Shown piece after piece: positions 24,655 through 35,853 of a stretch of 64,000 nt of DNA. The first letter of the stretch is position 1; each line of letters opens with the position of its first letter. The position numbers and the translations under genes were made by a program. Where the stretch lies: positions 512,271,034 to 512,335,033 of the forward strand of contig NC_081415.1 of assembly GCF_030272615.1 (NCBI RefSeq), in the 5' to 3' direction. The notes below the pieces were generated by a model, which had not been told where the DNA came from, ran no database searches, and saw only the letters and a list, made by a program, of their open reading frames with translations. The stretch comes from Cryptomeria japonica (Eukaryota > Streptophyta > Pinopsida > Cupressales > Cupressaceae).

Positions 24655-25986
24655 ATGGAAGGCTACAAACAATCTTGGAGGATTGTGTATCTGCAAGAAG
24701 AATTTGATCATGCTAATCAAGTGATTGCAGACATGCAAAGGAAAATGCAAAAATCTCTGAAAGTGAGAAGAAGATTATTTGATGATTTGCAGGACTCTCA
24801 AGAGTTAGTGGAATAAATTGAGACATCATCTGAGAACAATATATCTGAAGAGATAGAAGAAATGATTGGAGCATTGAAAGAAAATAACAAAGCACTGGCT
24901 GATCAACTAATAGCAATGAAAAGAGAACATGAACATTTCAGCACACATATGACTGAAAATCTTGATGCATTAAGGACAACTGAGGATAAAGTAAGAGATC
25001 TAGAAAAAGAGAAACAACAACTTGAAGCTTTAGTATCTGATAAGAATGATGAAATCATAAGGTTGACTAGGATTCAACAAAATATGTCAGATCAACTAGG
25101 TTATGCACATCATGAAGCAAATCTAAAAGATGGCGAGAATCAAGCATTGAAACTTGAAGTATCAAAGTTGACCAATGAACTTGAAATAGAAAGGAAATCC
25201 AAAGAAACACTAAAGAAGAGTTATGAAGCATAAAAGATGTTGGATGAGAAATTGAATACAAGACGACCCTACAAAGATGCAGGACTCGATTACAAAGGAA
25301 AAGACTCTATCGATAGAGGAGAATCATCAAAGCAAGTTGGAATCAAGAAGAACATCAAAGGAAAGAAGCCTATTCGCAACTACTACAGAAATCAAGGTCA
25401 TATTGCCAACATGTGCCAAATCAGAAAAGGTAAGCAACTGAATGTCATTAAGTCCAATGGTTATTGTTACAATTGCAATAAATATGGTCACACATCTAAT
25501 CAATGTAGGACAAAGTCTGTTAACAATTATCAGAAGGCAAAATTCAAAGGGTTTTGTAAAAACTGCAATAGATATGGACATAGTGCCGAGAAGTGTTGGT
25601 TTAAGCAAAAGAACTACATGTGGTCTGCACACCGAGCAAATACTAGAGGTTACCAAACTTACATAGATCCTTACCGAAAATATTTTGCAGTACCATGGGA
25701 TTACAATACAAGGATATGGTGTGAATGTTGTGGAAGATATGGTCATATAAGTGCCAACTTCTTTATAAGGTTTGGAATGAACAATCGAAGATCATGGAGA
25801 AATCCTAGTATGGCATGTTTTCATTGTCACAAAGTTGGACACTTGGTTGGAGATTGCAGAGATCAACCTAGAAAAGACACTGAGGAAATAAAAGAAAAAT
25901 TAAAGATGATTTGGAAAAACAAGGAAATTGTGTCAAATGAAGAAATCACCTTACCTACCGAGTTAGGTGCTCCTATTCCAAATTAA
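24655..25986 (+). pseudogene. E6 ORF1: coiled coil plus five to six CCHC zinc knuckles
   Basis: One frame from ATG 24655 to TAA at 25984-25986, broken only by TAA at 24814 and 25231. Residues 1-190 are a heptad-like charged helix (DKVRDLEKEKQQLEALVSD), suited to self-association. From about residue 235 come the knuckles: a degraded YYRNQGHIANMC, then CYNCNKYGHTSNQC, CKNCNRYGHSAEKC, CECCGRYGHISANF (last Cys lost) and CFHCHKVGHLVGDC. Most LTR Gag proteins have one or two knuckles, so this array is unusual. I see no capsid-type Retrotrans_gag or UBN2 core. It probably binds RNA and assembles, taking the role of Gag. Both stops can be explained by CAA-to-TAA changes, suggesting recent decay. Confidence 0.88.
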
Positions 25987-26515
25987 TTGGTAAAGGTATG
26001 AAGGGACTACACTCTCTCAAAGTTAAATCTTAACAGTTCCTACTTTTTTTTATATACTTAATTCAAAATCTGCATAGTTAAGATGTAGTAGTAAGTTTGA
26101 AATTCTATCAAAGTCTTTTGGAGAACTATACAGGAAACCTATCAAGTTGGTAAATGAAGGAAGTCTAGCTACTCGGTTAAAATGCAAGAAAAGGGAAGAA
26201 AGTTTAGTGGAACCGAGTGCATTTAATGTTTTTAATCTAACCTACACGGAGCCCGATAAGGTATATTATGTACTTAAAGAATTTTTGTGATCATTTTTCA
26301 CTCACCAAGTTTTCAAAAGAGCAGAGCAAAGAAAATCCAAGGCGATCAAACCTCCTACAAAGCAAAATTTAAGGTATTTACATCAATCTCAACACATTGT
26401 TAAGCTGGTGTATCGATCTTATCAAGTTATTATTATCTGCTAAGTGTGAAGCGTCTGTTGTTTGTAAATTCTCAAACCCTAAGGATCTTTTGTTAGTTTT
26501 TATCTGGAATTTACA

Positions 26516-29500
26516 ATGGCACCTAAGATCCAAGACCCTATTGTTGTCAAGAATGTTGAAAAGCCCTCACTAAAATACTCTTTAACTCCCAAAGTTGCAT
26601 CTAAACTGGATGACAAAACCCCATTTTCCCTCATCCCAGATAAAGTGTTATTAGTCAAGGATGTGAGATTCTTCACCAAATGTCATGTTGAAGAACTCAG
26701 TCACATTGAAATTAAAGATTCCTATGATGAATTTTGCACCGATGGTAAAATGGATAGCAAGTATGAGCATATTAAGATCAAGGGATTGACTGAAGCCCTA
26801 GCCTATCCCCAGTGGTTCAAGTTTATTATGAGCAGAGTTCATGATGACTTCATGTGACTAGAAGAGAAACCATTTAAGATCACCAAGGAAATCATTCATT
26901 TGATCACCAGTTACCCTATTTATGATCATGCCCGAGCCCAGAAAATGATATCACAAAAGGAATTGATTAGTTTGACCAGAGTAGAATCAGATTGTAGAGG
27001 ACTAAAATTAAACCATGTCACTAATGCAGAACTAAAATTTGTCATTAGAGTAATTGGTTACTGTTTCTTCCAATCGACAAGGGAAAACAGTGTACCCTAT
27101 GCAGCAGTGGACTTAGCATATAAAATTGTGAAGAAAGGCATGAAAATTGATTTATGTGAGGTGTTACTGAAACAACCTGTTTGAGAATCTAAACACAATC
27201 AGGAAGCTGAAGAGGAACAACTTGGCTAATACACTAAAATTTGGATCACTACTTGTATGCATGTTTTTCTACTTTGAGAAGTTCTTTCCAACAATCGGTA
27301 AAGTTGTTTGGGAACTACATCGACCAATCACCCATCAGATCAATGACTTCATCAAGAAGCTAGGTGATAATTTTAATGATATTATGGATGATTACTTCAG
27401 CAAGTTTTAGGAGAAAATGCATAACAAGTACTGGATTCCACCCTAGCTAGTGGAGAAATACAAAGATAACATATGTTTTGAAGTAGACACTAATTACTGT
27501 TATGTGAATGTTGTGGAACCAAGAACTCAATCTTTTCCACCCATGGGTTATGAGATTGATTTTGACCTCACACAACAACAAATAGATGCATTTCTTACAT
27601 TACCAAGGCATGCTACCAAGCTGAGGTATGGAACTTATGAAGAAGTGAAGGAAAAGGTAAAAAAAAGCATTGTAGTACCCAAAGCTACAAGAAAGGCAAC
27701 AAAGATGATAAAGGCATTATCGGAGAAATTCGGAGAAGATTCTTCCTCCACACCTATCAAAGGCACTATAGCCATTACCGAAGAGGAATCTGAAGCCCAA
27801 GAGGCAGCTATAACACTAAGCACCGAATTGCCTAAGGGAAAAGTGTTGAAAAGAAAGAAACAGGATCCATCAAAGGTCTCACCAACTCCTCCAACAAAGC
27901 GACCTAACACAAGAGCATCAACAGCTTCACCGAGTAAGAAAACAAAGAATGTTACTATTCCTAAAGTAACCAAAACCTACAAGAAATCTACTCGGAGACT
28001 CAATTTGTCAAAAGAGTCTAGTGACATCGAATCTGAAGATGCAAGAAAATTTCAAATTGTCAAGAAAAAGAAGGTAAATGTACATAGTGTTGAAAAATTT
28101 TGTACTAATCTAAAGGAATATGGTGGATTTGGAGGATTCAGATATGTTAAATTTGAATCTAGATCTGCTGATGAAAAGAGACAAATTGAAGAAGATGTCA
28201 TCTGCACACTTCTGAAATTTTGATTGGTCCCATTAGAAGTCTCTAATTCTCTTCCCAAAGAATTATATGCACATATTGATAACAGGTGGCAATATTCCCT
28301 AGACTCGGAGAAACAGTCTAGAGAAAGAAGTCTTGTACATCTCTTTCCTGACATGTCGATAGATGAAATCAAGGATCATCTGAAAAACTGCCAGACACAA
28401 TTCTTAGTCAAGCAAAAGGCCTTGAAACTAATGAATGGCCTATATATTGACATAGAGAAGGAAACAAAAGAACAATGGTAGGCAATCTTTCGACTCAAGG
28501 ATGTTCATGAACAAGCTGTAGTTGAAATAGTTGATGTCACCAAGCAAGATCTTGATGTCACCAAGCAAGACCCTACTGACACCATTCAAATAGATGAAGA
28601 TATCATGGATACAGAGGCACCTGAACTGGAAATGATAGAAGGAATGCATATGCAAAACTTGTATCTAGTGAATCAGTTTTGGAACAAGTTCAGCCTTATC
28701 CACCAGTCAATCAACCTATCTCAACTGGAGCCCCTCAGGATACGGAGCAAGGCACCGAAGGTCACAATTCTACAGCAGAAGGTACTTCTCAAGAACAGAC
28801 CTCTCAAGCACCTTCTAGCACTGAAAATGTTGCTACTGAGACACCAAAGGATGCTACAGAGGCTAAAGTTACCAACCAAAGTGTTGCCTCTACCAAGCAA
28901 CCTACCGAGGGTCCTCAAGCCTCACAAGCCATTGTCTTAGTTCAATTGGTGAAAGGTAAAGAAAAGAAGATGAAAAAGAATAGTTTCAAAGTTGATTTGT
29001 CAAAACCAATAGTGTTGCCCAATGTTGATATATCAAAATTAAAAGGGAAAGCACTCATTGATTTCGGTGAACTATGTAAAGCAAAGGCCAAATAAGAGAA
29101 ATAAATGGCCATACAAAAGAAAAATAAAGTACTTCAGAAGGTAAAGACACTACTACTAGATATGCTACCTATAGCTACAGTGTCAATGGATGCAGCCATC
29201 CATATTCAACTAGATTAACTCCTTAATCAGATAGAGACATCTGGAGTCGATGCATTTGAATATTTGAGTAAGCTAAAAGACAAGGAGCTCACTTCTAAAC
29301 TGATAGAAGAGGTACAGAAAGCTATAGCTATTGGCAAAGTTAAACTTGTCAAATTTATTGCTGAGTTGTCCCCTCAACTCAAGGACATTCTTTATTTATT
29401 TCAAAAACTCTGTACATTTTCTTTATTCATTAAAGACATCAAAAATAAAACTGAAACAATTGAGAAAGAGATCACCAATCTCTCAAATAAGTTGACCCCA

Positions 29501-29809
29501 GAGCCCAATTCAGTTCAGAAATTTTATACCAAGCTTCAATAGCTCATGGCTCAACAATTGGAACTAAGGAATGAGGAACACAAGATCCGGATGGACATAA
29601 TGACACTTCAGACATTATTCCTTCCTCATCTTTCATCCGTCCAAGAACAAATCAACCAAGCCACATTTCTATCTACTACACAAGAGGGAAGAACCTTAGA
29701 TGGCTTAATATCATTATTGGTTGATATTCAAGCACAAAATTCCTTAATGGACACTGGCACTCTCTATCACTCTCACCGAAGCGCGAACCAAGTACAAATC
29801 CATTTTTGA
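26516..29809 (+). pseudogene. E6 ORF2: large family protein of unknown function
   Basis: ATG 26516 opens a frame of about 1,100 codons, with stops at 26855 (TGA), 27408 and 27444 (TAG), 28221 (TGA), 28479 (TAG) and several from 29093 on, and frameshifts near 27180 and 28640. Domain order: an N-terminal segment with LLVKDVRFFTKCHVEEL; FIMSRVHDDFM, a stop, then LEEKPFKITKEII at 26821-26895; a conserved helical stretch; WIPP and VEKYKDNICFEVD, then VVEPRTQSFPPMGYEID (27430-27560); a basic Ser/Thr/Lys-rich linker; and a helical C-terminus from about 29000. E2, E4 and E5 carry the same blocks, so the protein was a real conserved product. Comparison with the Pfam putative plant transposon or mobile-domain families would be decisive. 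Confidence 0.75.
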
Positions 29810-29850
29810 CTAGTTGCCACCACCGAATGGTAACTAAATCTTGATGTTTG

Positions 29851-30186
29851 TCAAAAAGGGGGAGTGATATAGTATTCAAAATATCAAACAACAGGAGTGT
29901 AGTATACAAGGGGAGTATATCAAGTAGAGTGGGCAGAGTATCCAAAAGCAGTGAACAGAGCAGAATAAGCAAAGAACAAGAGTAGCACACTGGTCATTGA
30001 TCACCGAGCATACAAATCAGAATTTTGTACAGTATATTGATAAGGGGAGTATATCTGATTATACTATTTCATTGACTAATGTATATACTATCAGTTGAGT
30101 CAAATTTTGTAAAGTATATAGATTTTTGAATTATGACTTTGAAAGTAGTTTTGTCAAACATCTCAACTAATGTCAAAAGGGGAGAT
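29851..30186 (+). other. E6 multiple polypurine tracts
   Basis: Four purine runs of one pattern precede the 3' LTR: tcaaaaagggggagt at 29851, caaggggagtatat at about 29907, taaggggagtatat at 30041, and caaaaggggagat at 30174-30186 next to the LTR. The last is the conventional tract. Repeated tracts of this kind are known, from memory, in Sirevirus-type copia elements. Confidence 0.65.
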
Positions 30187-31361
30187 TGTTACTACTTATC
30201 AAGTTACCATTAGTTTTATATCCAAAGTCATTCTATATACTCTAGTCGGTTACTGCTACCGAGATATTCAGTCGGTATGCACAGCCCAGTCGGTTATAAA
30301 AGAAAGTAGTCACAGAGCCTAGTATGCACTGAGTTGTCTATAGAGTATCATTCTATGTCTACCGAGCAGCAAAGATGATACATCGAGTGAAACATGTTAC
30401 CAAATTCATTGAACCTGGACACACATATGAAAACGTGTTACAAGATTTAGGAACATAGAACCGATATCACATTGGAAATTGCACTTAAAGATTGTATATG
30501 ACTTTGAGGTCATCTAACCAATGAAATATTTTGCATGTTTATTCATTTGAGAAATCATGTTTGTAAGATCGACGCAATGAATCAGATCACCGACATAAGA
30601 GATCTATTTATACAACATGGATTGAAGATAAAAAGTGTGAGACATGGATATACACAAGTGTATGAAGCAAGACATGCATGATGCATGAGAAAGCACTAAG
30701 TGTAATAACTATTACAGGGACACAAAGGTCACCGAGAAGGATTTCAAAGAATAGTAAAAGAACAGAGTAAATAGAAGGGTTTACCGAGTTACTTTATGGG
30801 TTACCAAGGTATGCTATAGGCAAGGTAATCTTATTTTGAGCACATAGAATCTGCTATAACATTCTAGATGTAAAGTTGCTGATAGCTGTAAAGATTTTAT
30901 TGAAAATTTTGAGGTTGTAAGAGAAACCTTTAATAGGGTGAAAGACTCTAATCAAGTCTATAAATTGTAAATCCTCTAACCAGGTGCAGCATTTAGATTA
31001 AGTGTTGTAAAATCCTTTAGCAAGGTAGATCTAATAGATCTTCATACTCCTAATAGGGTAAGCTATCAGAAATAGCTAAATATGTATCTCTAACTGAGCA
31101 ACCTTTATTATTGCAGTAGTGAAGTTGTGGGTGCCATTCCCACCACAATTTTTCTCTCTAACCAAGAGTTTTTGCATAACCAAAATATATGTGTTATGGA
31201 GTGAATCATGTATGACTATTATTTATGTGTTTTAGCTTTATGTTATGTTACAATAGTTTTTGGTTTATGCATAACAATAAAGATATTATTGATAAAAGGA
31301 TTTGAAGTACTGATTCACCCCTCCCCTCTCAGTACATTAGCTTTCCATATTGGGCCTAACA
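30187..31361 (+). repeat. E6 3' LTR
   Basis: Partner of 23402-24591, slightly shorter by small indels. Followed by TSD gatga (31362-31366), then by the rest of E5 ORF2. Confidence 0.95.
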
Positions 31362-32422
31362 GATGAACCTATAAAGCTTAAGGGTGAAGATTTTCCAGAA
31401 GGTATTAAACCTACTAATTTTAAGCCCGATGACATTGTGTTAGATGAGCAACTGGTGAACACATAAACCAGCCTGATGTTTATTCTTGATGACGATAATG
31501 GTGATAATGTTGATAATATTGCTGATAATATAGATGTGTATGATGTAGATGTTTAGATGTTTGAACAACATGAGCAGAATCAGGAAAATGAAGGAAAGAA
31601 AGATGAAGAAGAAAAGAAGGATAAGGATCCATGGGTAAATAATCAGACTATAATACTCAAATGCCACCGATAACATACATTAATGAATAAAAGAAAGAAG
31701 AAGAGAAGGCTGAAGAAACTAAAAATGAAAAGGACAAAGAGAAAACTGAAAACAAAGAGGGAACATAGGAGAATAAGATAGAAAAGACTGAACTTATAGT
31801 GACACCTTTGTCACTGGATTCTAAAAAGAAAGGTGTTGATGAAGAAGATGATGATGATGCATTAAGCATCCAAGGACCCCTTGACATGGATAAACAAAGT
31901 TCTACTGAGTTCATCAAGATTGCAACTGCCATGCATTCCCAAGATAAAAAGAAGAGGATGAAAGAACAACAGAAGGAGGCCAAGACCATAAGGAATGCAA
32001 TAGATATTTTTTCTAGTCTCCTACCAGAGACTGATATAGGAAATTTTTCCACTCCTATTGACAAACTTGGACAACTTGTTTCTAGTGCCAGAGAGAAGAT
32101 AAAGTCATTAGAGGATGTTGCTTATGTCAATGTGGAGAAAAACTACAAGAAGAAAAGAATAGAGAACTTAATGTCTAAAATTGATAAAGGTAAAGTGGCT
32201 CTTACTATTAATAAGGATTATTTGAAGGAAGCGCTAGAAACTGGAGGTAAAATCGTCTCTACTGTTTCAACATTTTCCTTATTTTGTGTTGATTTGAAGA
32301 AGAGAAGAGAAGAAGTTGAGCATGAACTTGTGGTTGTAAGTGGGTCATTTAAGCCCCTTAATGACTCTACTATTCATTTTGGAAGATCATTTGTAGAACT
32401 TCAACACAAGCTGAAAGTATAA
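31362..32422 (+). pseudogene. E5 ORF2, C-terminal part after E6
   Basis: Continues the E5 ORF2 frame directly after the E6 TSD, first as a short open stretch with KLKGEDFPEG, then stop-broken acidic sequence (runs of Asp, Asn and Glu at 31480-31760), then an open stretch at 31799-32422. The last is strongly helical, with KKRMKEQQKEAKTI and IDKLGQLVSSAREKIKSLED, followed by a segment with VSTFSLFCVDLKKRREEVE that resembles LCTFSLFIKDIKNKTETIE in E6. This supports the assignment as the ORF2 C-terminus. It has no recognised domain. Confidence 0.65.
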
Positions 32423-32770
32423 GAGCAGAAACAGATGAAGAGAGTCAAATCCCTACAAGAACTTCAAACACAACTTATACCAAAGGTCGAAGTCTTATAA
32501 GAGAACATAAGGAATCTAAAGCCATTCTTTCTACACCTAAAATGAGCATTGTTGATATAATGGAGGAGCTAGCTAGACAGATCAAGACTCATATGGAGAT
32601 TGCAGGCATAATTTTAGAGACATGGCACAATGACTTTAAAAATTTGAAGTCTCATTTTAGTGATTGTTTTTCCAGAATTCCTATGTAAAAACTTTATGAC
32701 TCTTTATATCTATATATATGCTCTGATACAAATTTTGATATCACATGTATTTATTTTTCATTTGGTATTG

Positions 32771-32955
32771 TTGTCAAAAGGGGAGTAAGAGTTGAATCAA
32801 AATTTGGTATGTAATTGTATGAGTATTGTATATTGTATTTTGTTATAGCAAGTAATTAGTAAGGGGGAGTATATGTCATGTAGTCAATTTATTTTTTGCA
32901 TACTTTGTTGACAAAAATTTTCCTAAGTGTTTCCATTAATGCCTAAGGGGGAGAT
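32771..32955 (+). other. E5 multiple polypurine tracts
   Basis: Three tracts precede the 3' LTR: ttgtcaaaaggggagtaa at 32771, aagggggagtatatg at 32861 and aagggggagat at 32945-32955 beside the LTR. The layout parallels E6. Confidence 0.65.
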
Positions 32956-34179
32956 TGTTGGCATTTGACTGAACAGGTAAAGATTGTTGTTGATATGCAA
33001 CTAGTGTATGATTGGTTAGTGAATGTGATGAAGAGATTGAGATTCATGTTTGATGACTAAGTTTTGTGTTGTCATTGATGGAAACAATGTTTTTGTAGTC
33101 ATCTAAGCCTTGGAAGCCAACCGGTAAGGTATAACCAGTACGGATAATAGTTTTACAGAGAATCAGTAATTAGGATCTCAACCAGTAAACTGAGACAAAA
33201 TTAGATTCCAACAATAGGTACAAATGATTCATGAAGAGGTGGATAATGTTTTTTTACAGTGATAATGGTGAGTTGTATTTGGAGCTATGTTCTCAACCAC
33301 ATTGGCAGATTCAACTAGATGAGAAAGATTTGATATACAAAACATACAAAGTGGTAGAGCACTTAACCAGTAGTGATAAACTCACTTAAATTGGTAACAC
33401 GACACAAGTTTTAATTTGTTATGTCAATGACCGACATATGTAAAGTGTGTGATGTAAATTTGTCTAGATTCATTGAACCTAGGAAATAGTTTTAAGGTTG
33501 TAGTTGACTAAATATAAATGTTTATAAAAAGTGTGATGATGTATAAAGTCAATATGTATGTGAAGAGAGAATTAATGAGTGAATATTGTGAATGTGATTG
33601 TGTGGTGTTTAGGGAGGTTCTATAATGAAGTTTTATTGATGTTTTAAGGATTGAAAGTGGATCTTATTAGATATAGAAGGTGTTACTTGAATATCTTTTC
33701 ACTGTTGTTTTCCTAACAGTTTGCAGTAGCAAAATCCCCTAACTGGGTAGGTCTTAACAAGAGTTAATCTATAAATCCCCTAACAGGGTAGCTCTGAATC
33801 AGAGTCTCAAATCCTCTTGCGAGGTTGATCCTAATAGGTCATTTCTCTTAACAAAGCTTATCATTCAAATCCATTAACCCGGTGACTCTTAACCAGGTTT
33901 TCTCCTAAGAGGGCATAGTTGTAAGACCTTAACTGGTCAAGGTTTCTATTTTGCATATAGTGAATCTTGTGGGTACCAACTCCCACCATGGTTTTTCCCT
34001 TTTGTGTTTTCCATGTATAATCTCTTGTGTTATATGGAAATTGTTTTATTAGGAATTATCTTATGTGGTGATATTTATTATATGCTTGATAAGTTTTAAG
34101 TTGTTAAAGTTGGTGATCTGATTTATATTGTTTTTTCTTGCATTGATTCACCCCCCCTCAGTGCCTTATAAGTTCGTCA
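32956..34179 (+). repeat. E5 3' LTR
   Basis: 1224 bp, partner of 18289-19511. Ends gtgccttataagttcgtca and is followed by TSD cctag at 34180-34184. Confidence 0.95.
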
Positions 34180-34184
34180 CCTAG

Positions 34185-34560
34185 ACCCTAGAAAACCTCT
34201 GACCTTATGAAGGCATGTGATTTTATTGATGACTTATTAAGTAATTTTATATGGCTAGTCTAACCATATGAATTGCCCATGAATGCGACTAAGAATATAC
34301 CTGACCCATTCATCTTCGCCGAAAGTCAGAGAATCCATGAATTGGGTAAAATCCTTCCTCTGCAAATGAGCATATTCAGAATTCAATTGATTGTCGATGA
34401 TTAGGTGCTTAGTAAATACACAAGACATTTCATAACTCCTAATTTCCTCAATGTTGCAATGGATGTATAACTTAATGTCTTCAGTGTGAAGAACACCATG
34501 GCAAACATTCGAAAATGCTCCCAACAATTCATCCAAAAGAGATTTAAAAGGATGCTTCTT
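34185..34560 (-). pseudogene. E4 ORF2, N-terminal part
   Basis: Minus-strand frame with EWVRYILSRIHGQFIWLD near its end (34310-34255), a stop, then PYKIT. It aligns with E6 (FIMSRVHDDFM, LEE, PFKITKEII) and E5. It continues across the E5 insertion at 18283. Upstream residues include LLGAFSNVCHGVLHTEDI and HCNIEEIRSYEMSC, matching the position of DVRFFTKCHVEELSHIEI in E6. Confidence 0.65.
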
Positions 34561-35099
34561 AAATTATGGATGAGGGTGGTTCTTCATTTACACTATCAAA
34601 GGAGTGTCAACATTAGATGATGATAAACATCTAGGGTTTCTTGAAATGGTAAATACCTAAAGATCGTGTGGGATGATGAAATTATTTCTGAATGTTGATG
34701 CTTGCACAAATCACCTTTGGACTCTTGAAATGCTCTATAAATCACTCTTTAGAATGCTCGATCACTATGTGAAGAAATGACTTAACTTTTTTCCTTTTTA
34801 CTGCCATTAACCCTAATTTTCCACTATCACAAATTCTACCAAAGAATCTGACTAGATCATATTTTTTGCATTTAGGTTTCAGTAAATACTTGAAATCACA
34901 TGAGCATCCATCTGCAATCGGAATTTCCTGACTATAGACCTAATTTGGGCTGTTTGCATGATCTTCAATGATTTGCCTACCCTAAGGGAGAGTGCCTTAG
35001 TTAGCGGATGAAGTTTCTGCATGTGGTGCAGGACTAGATGGCTCTACCAGTTGATATGTTGATGGAGTATCTGACTTCCTAACCCATCTTCTCTCATGC

Positions 35100-35836
35100 T
35101 GCTTTATAATATCTTCCCTTCTCATCTGCATTTCCATCAGCTATCGGTGGATTCTTACTTCTATAATACTTTGCAATATATCCAATCTTGTTGCGTGCAT
35201 AACAAACAATATTGTTCTTCTAAATTGCTTTGTTGTATCCTTGATTTCCTTTTCATCTGCATTGGTTAGCCATATGTTTGAATCTACTACATGCATGACA
35301 TATGATATTTCCTAGACCAGTGGATGATGCATTGTTTTGATTATTCCTATTGTTGCACTGACTTGCTATATGACCATATTTATTGCAAACAAAGAATGCA
35401 CCATTGAATTGATGAGCATTAGGCTATATTCATCTAATTTGTCCTTCAATGATTGAGCTAGGTTTTCTTCATTCTTCTTCTTTTCTTCAATGTCCTTGCA
35501 CATTCTCATAGTTAGGGCTTGCATTTAATTCTTCAAGGTAGTATTCTCCTGAGTGAGTTTCTAACATTGATCTTTTAAGGCATATTCCTCGTCACTACTC
35601 TGATTTTGTAGTTGATCACAGAGTTCCTTACTCTTGGCTTGAACATCTGATAGCTTTCCTTGTAGTGAAATGATGTGTTCTCTGGCTTGCCTCTATTCAT
35701 TCTTCAATTTATTGTTTTCCACCTACTCATTATCAAGATCCTCAAGAGCAAGTTGAATTTGTTGTTGCAAACCGGATTCCATTGATTCCAAGTTTTGAAT
35801 CTTGCTCAAGTTGTTAAACTTCTTCCAAGGAACTAG
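35100..35836 (-). pseudogene. E4 ORF1: coiled coil plus degraded zinc knuckles
   Basis: Read on the minus strand from just inside the PBS. The first 130 or so codons are charged and helical, with stops. Knuckles follow: FFVCNKYGHIASQC at about 35390-35348, whose first Cys is replaced, and an intact CHACSRFKHMANQC at 35300-35259. Further downstream a knuckle is reduced to RNKIGYIAKYY. Same design as ORF1 of E5 and E6, more decayed. Confidence 0.65.
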
Positions 35837-35848
35837 GATTTGATACCA
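35837..35848 (-). other. E4 primer-binding site
   Basis: gatttgatacca on the plus strand, tggtatcaaatc in the element's direction, next to the 5' LTR. A Met-type PBS with two changes. Confidence 0.8.
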
Positions 35849-35853
35849 ATAAT

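Larger units (their letters stand above)
23402..31361 (+). mobile_element. E6: youngest zinc-knuckle/ORF2 element, innermost layer
   Basis: A complete 7,960-bp element. LTRs are 23402-24591 (1190 bp) and 30187-31361 (1175 bp), with a perfect gatga TSD, a perfect Met-type PBS (tggtatcagagc) and a polypurine tract. It sits inside ORF2 of E5, in the same direction. It has ORF1 (24655-25986) and ORF2 (26516-29809). Both are broken only by scattered stops and two frameshifts, making this the best-preserved copy of the family. No pol domains are present. Removing E6 and one TSD copy restores the reading frame of E5 across the site. Confidence 0.95.
18289..34179 (+). mobile_element. E5: plus-strand zinc-knuckle/ORF2 family element
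   Basis: LTRs of 1223 bp (18289-19511) and 1224 bp (32956-34179) share TGTTGGCATTTG starts and CA ends and are flanked by a perfect 5-bp TSD, cctag. A Met-type PBS follows the 5' LTR and a polypurine tract precedes the 3' LTR. E6 interrupts its ORF2. Without E6 the element is about 7.9 kb. It encodes ORF1 (coiled coil and knuckles) and the family ORF2. No protease, integrase or RT motifs are present anywhere between the LTRs, so it must depend on enzymes from another element. It lies in E4, in the opposite direction. Confidence 0.95.
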
